A stretch of DNA of 5,311 nt, from contig JAEZFI010000268.1 of assembly GCA_023437745.1 (NCBI GenBank), forward strand, positions 1-5,311, in the 5' to 3' direction. A program made the translations under genes and the position numbers. Each line of letters starts with the position of its first letter. Position 1 is the first letter of the stretch. The notes under the pieces are model-generated. The model saw only the letters and a program-made list of their open reading frames with translations, did not search any database and was not told where the DNA came from. Shown here piece by piece: positions 1 to 5,265 of this stretch. Source of the DNA: Actinomycetes bacterium. GTDB taxonomy: Bacteria > Actinomycetota > Acidimicrobiia > Acidimicrobiales > Microtrichaceae.

Positions 1-1
1 C

Positions 2-430
2 GGCACGCTCGCGCAGGTCGCCGGCGGCGCGGCCGACGCCGCCATGGAGGCGCTCGAGCTGACCGCCACCCGCCGCCCGGAGCTGGTCGAGGCCGGCGTC
101 GTGGATGCCGGGGCCGCCGGGTGGGTCGTGGTCCTCGAGTCGGTGGCCGTGCTGGCGGGCGGCGTACCGGACGAGCCGCTCCCGTTCAGCGGGATCGAGG
201 GCGCCCGCTACGAGGTGTCGCTGGTCCTCGCCGCCGACGACACGGAGGCAGGGGACCGGCTCGCGTCGATCTGGTCCGCCCTGGGCGACGAGATCGCCGT
301 CACGCCGGCAGCGCCGGGCACGTGGGAGGCGCGCGTCGCGACCGACGACATCGGTGCGGTGGTGGAGGCTGCGATCGCGCTCGGCCGCCCGTCGAGGCTG
401 CAGGTCGACGACCGGGTCGCGCCGGGATGA
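2..430 (+). CDS. DAK2/FakA-like protein, C-terminal part (5' end outside window)
   Basis: The last 142 residues of a protein that starts before the window. The first ~50 residues match the end of a DhaL/DAK2 kinase domain: an Ala-rich helix, then ELVEAGVVDAGAAGWVVVLE, equivalent to the usual 'EAGVVDAGGQG...LLEG' segment. The rest resembles the start of the FakA middle domain (YEVSLVL near residue 64, then ALGDEIAV and TDDIGAVVEAAIALGRPSRL). FakA phosphorylates fatty acids held by a FakB (DegV-family) binding protein in the cytoplasm; that role is known for the firmicute family and only inferred here. The protein stops right after the middle domain, whereas full FakA proteins of about 550 residues continue into a third domain. 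The usual HVHT/VD segment reads RVATDD, so its histidines are absent. The stop overlaps the recG start in ATGA, suggesting coupled translation. A DAK2 gene next to recG is normal in Actinobacteria. Family assignment is fairly sure; substrate is unknown. Confidence 0.82.
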   Translation, partial: GTLAQVAGGAADAAMEALELTATRRPELVEAGVVDAGAAGWVVVLESVAVLAGGVPDEPLPFSGIEGARYEVSLVLAADDTEAGDRLASIWSALGDEIAVTPAAPGTWEARVATDDIGAVVEAAIALGRPSRLQVDDRVAPG

Positions 431-2601
431 CCGAGCAGGCCACCGCCGTCGCGACGTCCGGCATCACGCTCCGCGACCTGGACCGGCGGTCGATCGACAC
501 CCTCACCGGCGTGGGGCCGAAGAAGCTGACGGCGCTCAGGGCGACGGGCATCGAGACCGTGCTCGACGTCCTGCTGCACTACCCGCGGCGCTACCTGGAC
601 CGGACCAACCAGGCGCGCATCGCCGACCTCGCCCCGGGCGACGTGGCGATGGTGCTCGCCACGGTGCGGCGATCCGACAGCCGGCGGGTCCGCGGTGGTC
701 GCGTCATGGTGAACGTGACGGTGCACGACGGCTCGGGGTCGATGAAGGTCACCTTCTTCAACCAGGCGTGGCGGGAACGGCAGCTGTCCCCCGGCACCGA
801 GGCCGTCTTCTTCGGGAAGCTCGAGTCGTTCAACGGCACCCGCCAGATGACGAACCCGGTGGTCGACCTCGTCGGCAACCGCACCGGCCGGATCCTCCCC
901 GTCTACCCGCAGTCGGAGAAGTCGGGGGTGTCCACCTGGGAGCTCGGCGACCTCGTGGCCCAGGTGCTGCGCCGCTCCCAGCAGCGGGGCCTCGCCGACC
1001 CGCTCGACGACGAGCTGAGGGACCGGCTCGGGCTCGTCGACCGGGACCGGGCCTTCCACGCGGTCCACGAACCCGAGTCGATGGCCGACACCGTGGAGGC
1101 GCGTCGCCGCCTCGTCTTCGACGAGCTCCTGCGCCTGCAGGTGGCGCTGGTCCACCGGAAGGTGACGATCGAGCGCGAATCCCTCGGGATCGCGCACGCC
1201 GTGGAGCAGGGTTCGGGTGTCGCCCCCGGCCTCGTCGACCGGGCGCTGGCGTCGTTCGGCTTCGCCCTCACGGGCGCACAGGATCGGGTGATGGCCGAGA
1301 TCGCCCGGGACCTGGCGGTGCCGCGACCGATGCACCGCCTCGTGCAGGGCGACGTGGGCTCGGGCAAGACGGTCGTGGCGCTCGCGGCGCTCCTCACCGG
1401 CGTCCAGGGCGGGCACCAGGGCGCGTTCATGGCGCCGACCGAGGTCCTCGCCGAGCAGCACGCACGCAGCCTGCGCGCCGCGCTCGACGGTCTCGTCGTG
1501 CGCTCCGAGGGCACGCTGCTCGCCGAGCGGCCCGTGCACCTCGCCCTCCTGACGAACCGGGTGCCGGCCGCCGAGCGGCGCCGGATCCTGGCCGGGCTCG
1601 CGGACGGCACCGTCGACATCGCCGTCGGAACCCACGCGCTCATCCAGGACGCCGTCGCCTTCTCCTCCCTGGGCGTCGTGGTGATCGACGAGCAGCACCG
1701 CTTCGGCGTGGAGCAGCGCGACGCGCTGCGCTCCACCAACGCCGACGGGACCGTTCCCGACGTCCTGGTCATGACCGCGACGCCGATCCCGCGGACCGCC
1801 GCGATGACGGTCTACGGGGACCTCGACGTCTCGGTCCTGGACGAGCTGCCCCCCGGTCGTACGCCGATCGTCACGCATCGCGTCGACACCGAGGCGGCCG
1901 AAGCGGCGATGTGGGATGCGGTCCGAGCCGAGGTCGCCGACGGCCGCCAGGCCTACGTGGTGTGCCCGCTGGTGGAGGAGTCGCCGAAGCTCGAGGTCAG
2001 CTCGGCCACCGAGACCCACGAGCGCCTCGCCGCCGTCGAGCTGGCGGGACTCCGGGTCGGTCTGCTGCACGGCCGCATGAAGGGGGACGAGAAGGACGCC
2101 GTGATGGGCCGGTTCCGGTCGGGCGACCTCGACGTGCTCGTGGCGACCACCGTGATCGAGGTCGGCGTCGACGTCCCGAACGCGACGGTCATGGTCATCC
2201 TCGACGCCGACCGCTTCGGCATCGCGCAGCTCCACCAGCTGCGTGGTCGTGTCGGCCGGGGGACCGCGGCGTCGGACTGCTACCTCGTCGCCGGGCTGGA
2301 GGTGACCGAGGAGGCGTCGGAGCGCCTGGACGCCATGGTGCGGACGACCGACGGCTTCGAGCTGGCGGAGGTGGACCTCGACCTGCGCGGCGAGGGCACG
2401 ATCCTCGGCGACCGGCAGAAGGGCCGCAACGACCTGCGCCTGGCCTCGCTCCGCCGAGACCGCGAGTGGGTCGAACGTGCCCGCGAGGTGGCGGTCGAGC
2501 TCGTGGGCGACGGCACCGGCCTGGCCCGGCACCCCGTCCTCGCCGACGAGGTGGACCTCCTCATGGCCGACGGCGACACCGACTACCTCCTCAAGAACTG
2601 A
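427..2601 (+). CDS. recG: ATP-dependent DNA helicase RecG
   Basis: Complete protein of 724 residues, close to the usual 690-740. RecG is a cytoplasmic monomeric superfamily 2 translocase that regresses stalled replication forks and migrates branched recombination intermediates. An N-terminal helix-hairpin-helix-like segment (LTGVGPKK, 26-33, then HYPRRYLDR, 51-59) leads into the OB-fold wedge domain (roughly 60-165) that splits the DNA arms. Helicase motifs follow in order: TGAQ (282-285), Walker A GDVGSGKT (308-315), MAPTEVLAEQH (335-345), Walker B DEQH (421-424), TATPIPRT (450-457), LLHGRMK (from about 546), TTVIEVGVDVPNA (574-586) and QLRGRVGRG (604-612). The RecG-specific C-terminal TRG-type segment RGEGTILGDRQKG lies at 654-666. 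All catalytic residues are present. The ATG at 427 gives the expected N-terminus and overlaps the previous stop; no strong Shine-Dalgarno is visible, so translation probably relies on coupling. The longer in-frame extension upstream overlaps the DAK2 gene and does not resemble RecG. Confidence 0.97.
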   Translation: MTEQATAVATSGITLRDLDRRSIDTLTGVGPKKLTALRATGIETVLDVLLHYPRRYLDRTNQARIADLAPGDVAMVLATVRRSDSRRVRGGRVMVNVTVHDGSGSMKVTFFNQAWRERQLSPGTEAVFFGKLESFNGTRQMTNPVVDLVGNRTGRILPVYPQSEKSGVSTWELGDLVAQVLRRSQQRGLADPLDDELRDRLGLVDRDRAFHAVHEPESMADTVEARRRLVFDELLRLQVALVHRKVTIERESLGIAHAVEQGSGVAPGLVDRALASFGFALTGAQDRVMAEIARDLAVPRPMHRLVQGDVGSGKTVVALAALLTGVQGGHQGAFMAPTEVLAEQHARSLRAALDGLVVRSEGTLLAERPVHLALLTNRVPAAERRRILAGLADGTVDIAVGTHALIQDAVAFSSLGVVVIDEQHRFGVEQRDALRSTNADGTVPDVLVMTATPIPRTAAMTVYGDLDVSVLDELPPGRTPIVTHRVDTEAAEAAMWDAVRAEVADGRQAYVVCPLVEESPKLEVSSATETHERLAAVELAGLRVGLLHGRMKGDEKDAVMGRFRSGDLDVLVATTVIEVGVDVPNATVMVILDADRFGIAQLHQLRGRVGRGTAASDCYLVAGLEVTEEASERLDAMVRTTDGFELAEVDLDLRGEGTILGDRQKGRNDLRLASLRRDREWVERAREVAVELVGDGTGLARHPVLADEVDLLMADGDTDYLLKN

Positions 2602-2612
2602 GTTCCGTCGCC

Positions 2613-2665
2613 CCTGGCGGAACTGTCACCACCCACCCTCCATGTCTGGGTCCGCGGTGACAGTT
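2613..2665 (+). repeat. palindromic intergenic repeat, copy 1
   Basis: Begins 11 bases after the recG stop. An 8-base lead-in CCTGGCGG is followed by perfect 10-base inverted arms, AACTGTCACC (2621-2630) and GGTGACAGTT (2656-2665), separated by 25 bases. Inside, ACCC (2635-2638) can pair with GGGT (2648-2651), leaving a 4x4 internal loop and an apical segment containing CATGT. It matches copy 2 at 46 of 53 positions by my count. It could be a transcription terminator between convergent genes, a REP-like dispersed repeat, or a protein-binding site. No T-run follows it on either strand. Confidence 0.85.
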
Positions 2666-2683
2666 GCGGGGCCGCCCGAGCGT

Positions 2684-2737
2684 CCTGGCGGAACTGTCAC
2701 CGTTCACCCGGCATGTCCGGGTCGGCGGTGACAGTTC
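2684..2737 (+). repeat. palindromic intergenic repeat, copy 2
   Basis: Second copy, displaced 71 bases from the first and in the same orientation, with the same CCTGGCGG lead-in. The outer arms are 11 bases (2691-2701 with 2727-2737). The inner stem is stronger than in copy 1: ACCCGG (2706-2711) pairs with CCGGGT (2717-2722) around a CATGT loop. As plus-strand RNA, the bases between the two stems can add a G-C and two G-U pairs, giving an almost continuous long hairpin. It ends 12 bases before the stop codon of the minus-strand zinc-ribbon gene, so the pair of repeats fills the space between two convergent genes. A bidirectional terminator or a member of a dispersed repeat family are the likeliest readings. 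Confidence 0.85.
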
Positions 2738-2749
2738 GGACGGCGAGCC

Positions 2750-2932
2750 TCAGTCGTCGTCGGGGCTCATCTCGAGGTCCCACCGGTCCAGGCAGTCCTC
2801 GCAGCGGTAGGCCACGATGAGCGACGTGCCCTCGGGTTCGGAGGGCTCGCTGTCGTCCCGCACCGACAGCAGGTGGCAGAGTCCCCCGCAGTCGACGCAG
2901 ATGATGGTCTCCGGAGGTTCGATGCACGGCAC
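2750..2932 (-). CDS. small zinc-ribbon-like protein of unknown function
   Basis: Encodes 60 residues from a GTG at 2932-2930; the stop is at 2750-2752. It has two CxxC knuckles, C12-x2-C15 and C44-x2-C47, 28 residues apart, the spacing of a treble-clef or zinc-ribbon fold, plus C3, C19 and H20 near the first pair. The segment between (residues 25-37) is acidic and probably a flexible loop; the tail WDLEMSPDDD is acidic. There is no signal peptide or membrane segment. I chose the GTG because the cysteine-rich part begins just after it and because any longer version runs into the rsmD coding region without looking like protein. A weak GGGAG lies 10 bases upstream (plus-strand 2943-2947). It is convergent with recG and divergent from rsmD. 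I do not recognise a named family. Neighbouring nucleic-acid enzymes make RNA, DNA or protein binding plausible, but that is inference only. Confidence 0.72.
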   Translation of the reverse strand: MPCIEPPETIICVDCGGLCHLLSVRDDSEPSEPEGTSLIVAYRCEDCLDRWDLEMSPDDD

Positions 2933-2960
2933 GCTACCCGCTCTCCCGTCCGCCCCATGA
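2922..2960 (+). other. possible 12-codon leader reading frame ending on the rsmD start
   Basis: An ATG at 2922 opens a 12-codon frame (MHGTLPALPSAP) whose TGA (2958-2960) overlaps the rsmD ATG (2957-2959) as ATGA. A strong Shine-Dalgarno-like GGAGGT sits at 2913-2918, though only 3-4 bases before the ATG, which is closer than ideal. rsmD itself has no visible ribosome binding site, so ribosomes finishing this frame could restart on rsmD. The stretch also encodes, on the other strand, the first residues of the zinc-ribbon protein, so the GGAGG may be a by-product of its Pro-Pro codons. Confidence 0.25.
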
Positions 2961-3517
2961 GGGTCGTGGCCGGGACCGCACGCGGGCGGCGGCTCGTCGC
3001 GCCGAAGGGCGACGCCACCCGACCGACGTCGGACCGCGTGCGCGAGGCGGTCTTCAACGCCCTCGCCTCGCTCGACGCCGTGCGCGGCTCGCACGTCTGG
3101 GACCTGTGGTGCGGCTCGGGTGCGCTGGGGATCGAGGCGCTGAGCCGGGGCGCCGAGTCGGCGGTGTTCGTGGACCGCGAACCCGCTGCGCTCGACGCGG
3201 TGCGCGCCAACCTCGCGTCGTCCGGCCTGGCCGCCTCCGGCAGGGTGCAGCGGGCCGACGTGCTGCGGTGGGTCGAGTCGCCCGACCGGACGGAGCGGGT
3301 CGACCTGGTCCTCGCCGATCCGCCGTACGAGTTCGACGGCTGGGCCGAGCTGCTGGCGAGGCTCCGCACGACGTGGCTGGTGGCGGAATCGGACCGGGAG
3401 CTCGACCTGGGCCCGGCGTTCGAGGTGGTCCGCTCGCGCCGGTACGGGCGCACCTGGGTGGTCATCGGGCGGCAGCGGGCGGTGTTGCCGACGATCGACG
3501 CGACCGCACTACCGTGA
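2957..3517 (+). CDS. rsmD: 16S rRNA (guanine-N2)-methyltransferase RsmD
   Basis: A 186-residue protein, the normal RsmD length. RsmD methylates G966 (E. coli numbering) of 16S rRNA at N2 using S-adenosylmethionine, late in small-subunit assembly. The N-terminus MRVVAGTARGRRLVAPKG is the family's typical opening and fixes the ATG at 2957; upstream in-frame codons do not fit. RPTSDRVREAVFN (22-34) is the family motif before the Rossmann fold; DLWCGSGALG (49-58) is the SAM-binding glycine loop, with WC where FA is commoner; VDRE (72-75) holds the acidic residue expected to bind the SAM ribose; DPPY (121-124) is the catalytic N-methyltransferase motif. The gene starts 24 bases from the divergent zinc-ribbon gene, so its promoter must lie within that gene's coding region or be very short. 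No Shine-Dalgarno is visible at its own start. coaD follows after 55 bases, the common rsmD-coaD pairing. Confidence 0.95.
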   Translation: MRVVAGTARGRRLVAPKGDATRPTSDRVREAVFNALASLDAVRGSHVWDLWCGSGALGIEALSRGAESAVFVDREPAALDAVRANLASSGLAASGRVQRADVLRWVESPDRTERVDLVLADPPYEFDGWAELLARLRTTWLVAESDRELDLGPAFEVVRSRRYGRTWVVIGRQRAVLPTIDATALP

Positions 3518-3562
3518 CGTCCACGGGCACCGCCCGCACCGCCGCCGCCCACACCATCCGCC

Positions 3563-3567
3563 AGGAG
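3563..3567 (+). promoter_or_regulatory. ribosome binding site of coaD
   Basis: AGGAG, 5 bases before the GTG at 3573. It supports the GTG as the coaD start; no ATG or other suitable start codon nearby gives the expected N-terminus. Confidence 0.75.
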
Positions 3568-3572
3568 TCCCC

Positions 3573-4049
3573 GTGACCGTCGTCCTGTATCCGGGCTCGT
3601 TCGACCCGATCCACAACGGTCACGTCGAGATCATCGAGACGGCAGCTCGGCTGTTCGACAAGGTGGTCGTCGCCTCCGTGCGCAACCCGCAGAAGGGCGA
3701 GCCGCTCTTCAGCCTCGAGGAGCGCCAGGAGCTGATCCTCGAGGCGTGCGGCCACCTCGGGAACGTCGAGGTGACCATGTTCTCGTCGCTCGTCGTCGAC
3801 CTGGCGCGCGACGTCGGCGCCCACTTCATCGTCAAGGGTCTCCGCGCCGTCAGCGACTTCGAGTCGGAGCTGCAGATGGCCCAGATGAACAAGCGGATCA
3901 GCGGCGTGGACACGCTGTTCATCCCGACGACCTCGTCGCACTCGTTCCTGGCCTCGAAGCTGATCCGGGAGGTCGCGCGGTTCGGCGGTGACGTCGAGTC
4001 GATGGTGCCGGCGTGCGTGGCCGTCCGACTGAAGGAGCGTGCAGCATGA
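3573..4049 (+). CDS. coaD: phosphopantetheine adenylyltransferase CoaD
   Basis: A 158-residue protein, the usual length. CoaD transfers AMP from ATP to 4'-phosphopantetheine to make dephospho-CoA, the fourth of the five steps from pantothenate to coenzyme A, and works as a cytoplasmic hexamer. The N-terminus MTVVLYPGSFDPIHNGH carries the nucleotidyltransferase HxGH motif as HNGH (14-17). K41 and R91 match the E. coli catalytic Lys42 and Arg91, and K88 stands where E. coli has Arg88, as in mycobacterial CoaD. GLRAVSDFESELQMAQMN (from 89) is the family core. The C-terminal phosphate-binding segment reads SFLASKLIREVARFGGDV (124-141), with Ala for the first Ser of the usual SS pair. Translation starts at GTG with a good AGGAG upstream. 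The TGA overlaps the next gene's ATG (4046-4049), so the two are probably translated together. Confidence 0.97.
   Translation: MTVVLYPGSFDPIHNGHVEIIETAARLFDKVVVASVRNPQKGEPLFSLEERQELILEACGHLGNVEVTMFSSLVVDLARDVGAHFIVKGLRAVSDFESELQMAQMNKRISGVDTLFIPTTSSHSFLASKLIREVARFGGDVESMVPACVAVRLKERAA
4032..4037 (+). promoter_or_regulatory. ribosome binding site of the coiled-coil gene
   Basis: AAGGAG lies 8 bases before the ATG at 4046, inside the end of coaD. It favours this start over an in-frame GTG or other codon further upstream within coaD. Confidence 0.7.
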
Positions 4050-4591
4050 CGGACCTCGACCACGACCACGACGCGCCGCCGGCGGACACGGAGACGCTGC
4101 TCCGGCAGCTCTTCGAGATGGTCGAGAACGCTCGCAACCTGCCGATGTCCACCTCGGTCCGCATCGAGCGCGACGAGGTCCTCGACCTCATCGAGGAGGC
4201 CGTGAACCGCCTCCCCGAGGAGCTCCGGGCCGCCCGCTGGCTGCTCAAGGAGCGCGAGGAGTTCCGGGCCCGGACCCGCCGCGAGGCCGAGGACGTGATC
4301 TCCGAGGCGACCGAGCGCGTGGCCCACATGGTGCAGCGCACCGAGGTCGTGAAGTCGGCCGACGCACGCGCCCGGGAGATCCTCGACGACGCCGAGACCC
4401 GCGCCCGCCAGATGATGCACGAGGCCGAGGACTACTGCGACCAGAAGCTCGCCAGCTTCGAGGTGGTGCTCGAGAAGGTGCAGCGCACGGTGGCCGCAGG
4501 CCGCCAGCGCCTCGCCGCCACCGTGGAGGAGATCGAGCTGTCGCCCGGCGACGAGATCGGCGGGGAGTTCTTCGACCACGAGGCCGACTGA
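4046..4591 (+). CDS. DivIVA/SepIVA-like coiled-coil protein (Rv2927c type)
   Basis: A 181-residue, highly charged, mostly helical protein without signal peptide or membrane segment. After a short His/Asp-rich tail (DLDHDHD) comes a conserved region, ENARNLPMSTSVRIERDEVL (27-46), then DLIEEAVNRLPEELRAARWLL, and a long Glu/Arg/Ala-rich stretch (about 60-162) with heptad-like character, ending in a short acidic tail. Such charged coiled coils are often annotated as DivIVA-domain or ATP synthase subunit B-like. Its place between coaD and the DUF177 gene, and the 'MPMS...RDEVLDL' segment, match mycobacterial Rv2927c/MSMEG_2416 (SepIVA), a cytoplasmic protein needed for division and envelope growth. 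The mycobacterial protein is longer (about 245 residues, from memory). The role is inferred from family and position. It is probably translated together with coaD (ATGA overlap) and the next gene (one-base gap). Confidence 0.8.
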   Translation: MTDLDHDHDAPPADTETLLRQLFEMVENARNLPMSTSVRIERDEVLDLIEEAVNRLPEELRAARWLLKEREEFRARTRREAEDVISEATERVAHMVQRTEVVKSADARAREILDDAETRARQMMHEAEDYCDQKLASFEVVLEKVQRTVAAGRQRLAATVEEIELSPGDEIGGEFFDHEAD

Positions 4592-4592
4592 C

Positions 4593-5135
4593 GTGGCGGC
4601 ACCACGCATCTCGCGTGACGGGGACCGCCCCACGGTCGAGGTCGCTGAGCTCCGACAGCGCTTCGGTGAGCGCCGCGACGTCCATCGCACCCTGCAGTTC
4701 CGCGACGACCTCGTCGTGGGGTCGACGCGCGTCCCCGCCGGGAGCGACGTCGAGGTCGATCTCGCCCTCGAGTCGATCCAGGGCGGGATCTCGGCCACGG
4801 GGCAGGTCCACGTGTCGTGGGAGGGGGAGTGCCGTCGTTGCCTCGGCCCGGTCACCGGTGGCCTGGGCATCGAGGTCGCCGAGGTCTTCGCCGACGCGCC
4901 CGTCGAGGGTGAGACGTACCCCATCGACCACGACGTGATCGACCTCGCGGAGATGGCTCGCGACGCCGTGCTCCTCGACCTCTCTCCCGCGCCGCTGTGC
5001 CGCGAGGACTGCCCGGGGCCCGACCCCGACCGGTTCACGGTCACGGTCGAGTCGGACGACGAGCCCGCCGAGCCGCCCCGCGATCCCCGCTGGGCGGCCC
5101 TCGACGTCCTCCTGGACCCGCCACCCGACAACTGA
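4593..5135 (+). CDS. DUF177 (YceD) family protein
   Basis: A 180-residue protein of the DUF177/YceD family, which in most bacteria lies directly before rpmF and is linked by association to 23S rRNA or large-subunit maturation; its biochemical role is not firmly established. Evidence: an N-terminal beta-rich part with VPAGSDVEVDLALESIQGGISATGQVHV (48-75), the first cysteine pair ECRRCLGPV (C80, C83), a helix IDLAEMARDAVLLDLSPAPLC, and the second pair C136/C140 (LCREDCPG). The C-terminal DPRWAALDVLL (164-174) is the family's usual closing motif. Between the last cysteine and that end, the common 'GLCPxCGxNLN' stretch is replaced by GPDPDRFTVTVESDDEPAEPP. The start is a GTG one base after the preceding TGA, with only a weak purine stretch before it, which fits coupled translation. 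rpmF follows after 130 bases. Confidence 0.92.
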   Translation: MAAPRISRDGDRPTVEVAELRQRFGERRDVHRTLQFRDDLVVGSTRVPAGSDVEVDLALESIQGGISATGQVHVSWEGECRRCLGPVTGGLGIEVAEVFADAPVEGETYPIDHDVIDLAEMARDAVLLDLSPAPLCREDCPGPDPDRFTVTVESDDEPAEPPRDPRWAALDVLLDPPPDN

Positions 5136-5155
5136 CACCGGTCGCGGCGGCCTGA

Positions 5156-5186
5156 TTCGCCTGCCCGGGTGCACCGCCGCTACGAT
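5156..5186 (+). promoter_or_regulatory. possible rpmF promoter
   Basis: TACGAT at 5181-5186 fits the actinobacterial -10 pattern TANNNT. A poor -35 candidate, TTCGCC (5156-5161), lies 19 bases upstream. It would give a leader of roughly 70 bases before rpmF. The unusually long gap for this operon supports a separate promoter, but the -35 is weak. Confidence 0.35.
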
Positions 5187-5195
5187 CGCTGCTCC

Positions 5196-5252
5196 GCGCC
5201 GCCACCGTGGCGCGCCCGTGAGACGTCGCCTGGGTCCGACCCGGGCACCCAG
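5196..5252 (+). other. two hairpins in the rpmF leader
   Basis: GCCA (5201-5204) pairs with TGGC (5208-5211) around a CCG loop, and the flanks extend the stem to 5196-5215 with one bulged base. A second hairpin pairs CTGGGT (5230-5235) with ACCCAG (5247-5252), ending three bases before the rpmF AGGAG. They could structure the mRNA leader and affect L32 translation; at this GC content chance stems are common. Confidence 0.3.
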
Positions 5253-5265
5253 CGCAGGAGCCATC

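Noticed and set aside
208..2532. A 774-codon open frame on the minus strand across recG and the end of the DAK2 gene
   Set aside because: It lies opposite a complete, motif-rich recG. At this GC content antisense frames stay open by chance, and the translation is Arg/His/Asp-rich with no recognisable domain.
105..2660. An 851-codon plus-strand frame overlapping recG
   Set aside because: It is Arg/Pro/Gly-rich low-complexity translation in the wrong frame of recG, with no motif.
2613..2737. CRISPR array or insertion-sequence ends
   Set aside because: There are only two units, each an internal palindrome with its own variable inner bases, no spacers of constant length in a series, no cas gene, no transposase and no visible target duplication.
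2873..2956. N-terminal extension of rsmD to the ATG at 2873
   Set aside because: RsmD proteins start with M-R-[VI]-[IV]-[AG]-G, exactly at 2957; the extra 28 residues are unlike the family and would overlap the divergent gene.
2933..3094. N-terminal extension of the zinc-ribbon protein
   Set aside because: The added residues are antisense to rsmD, Arg/Gly/Pro-rich and unlike the cysteine-bearing part; the GTG at 2932 is the nearest plausible start.
2767..3552. A 261-codon minus-strand frame across rsmD and the zinc-ribbon gene
   Set aside because: It is in a different frame from the cysteine-containing protein and is Ser/Arg/Thr-rich, which is typical of an antisense shadow.
3620..5131. A 503-codon minus-strand frame across coaD, the coiled-coil gene and the DUF177 gene
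   Set aside because: It is antisense to three well-supported genes, shows changing composition along its length and carries no domain signal.
5144..5180. Intrinsic terminator after the DUF177 gene
   Set aside because: The 7-base arms are 23 bases apart and no T-run follows; the inverted repeat could arise by chance in such GC-rich DNA.
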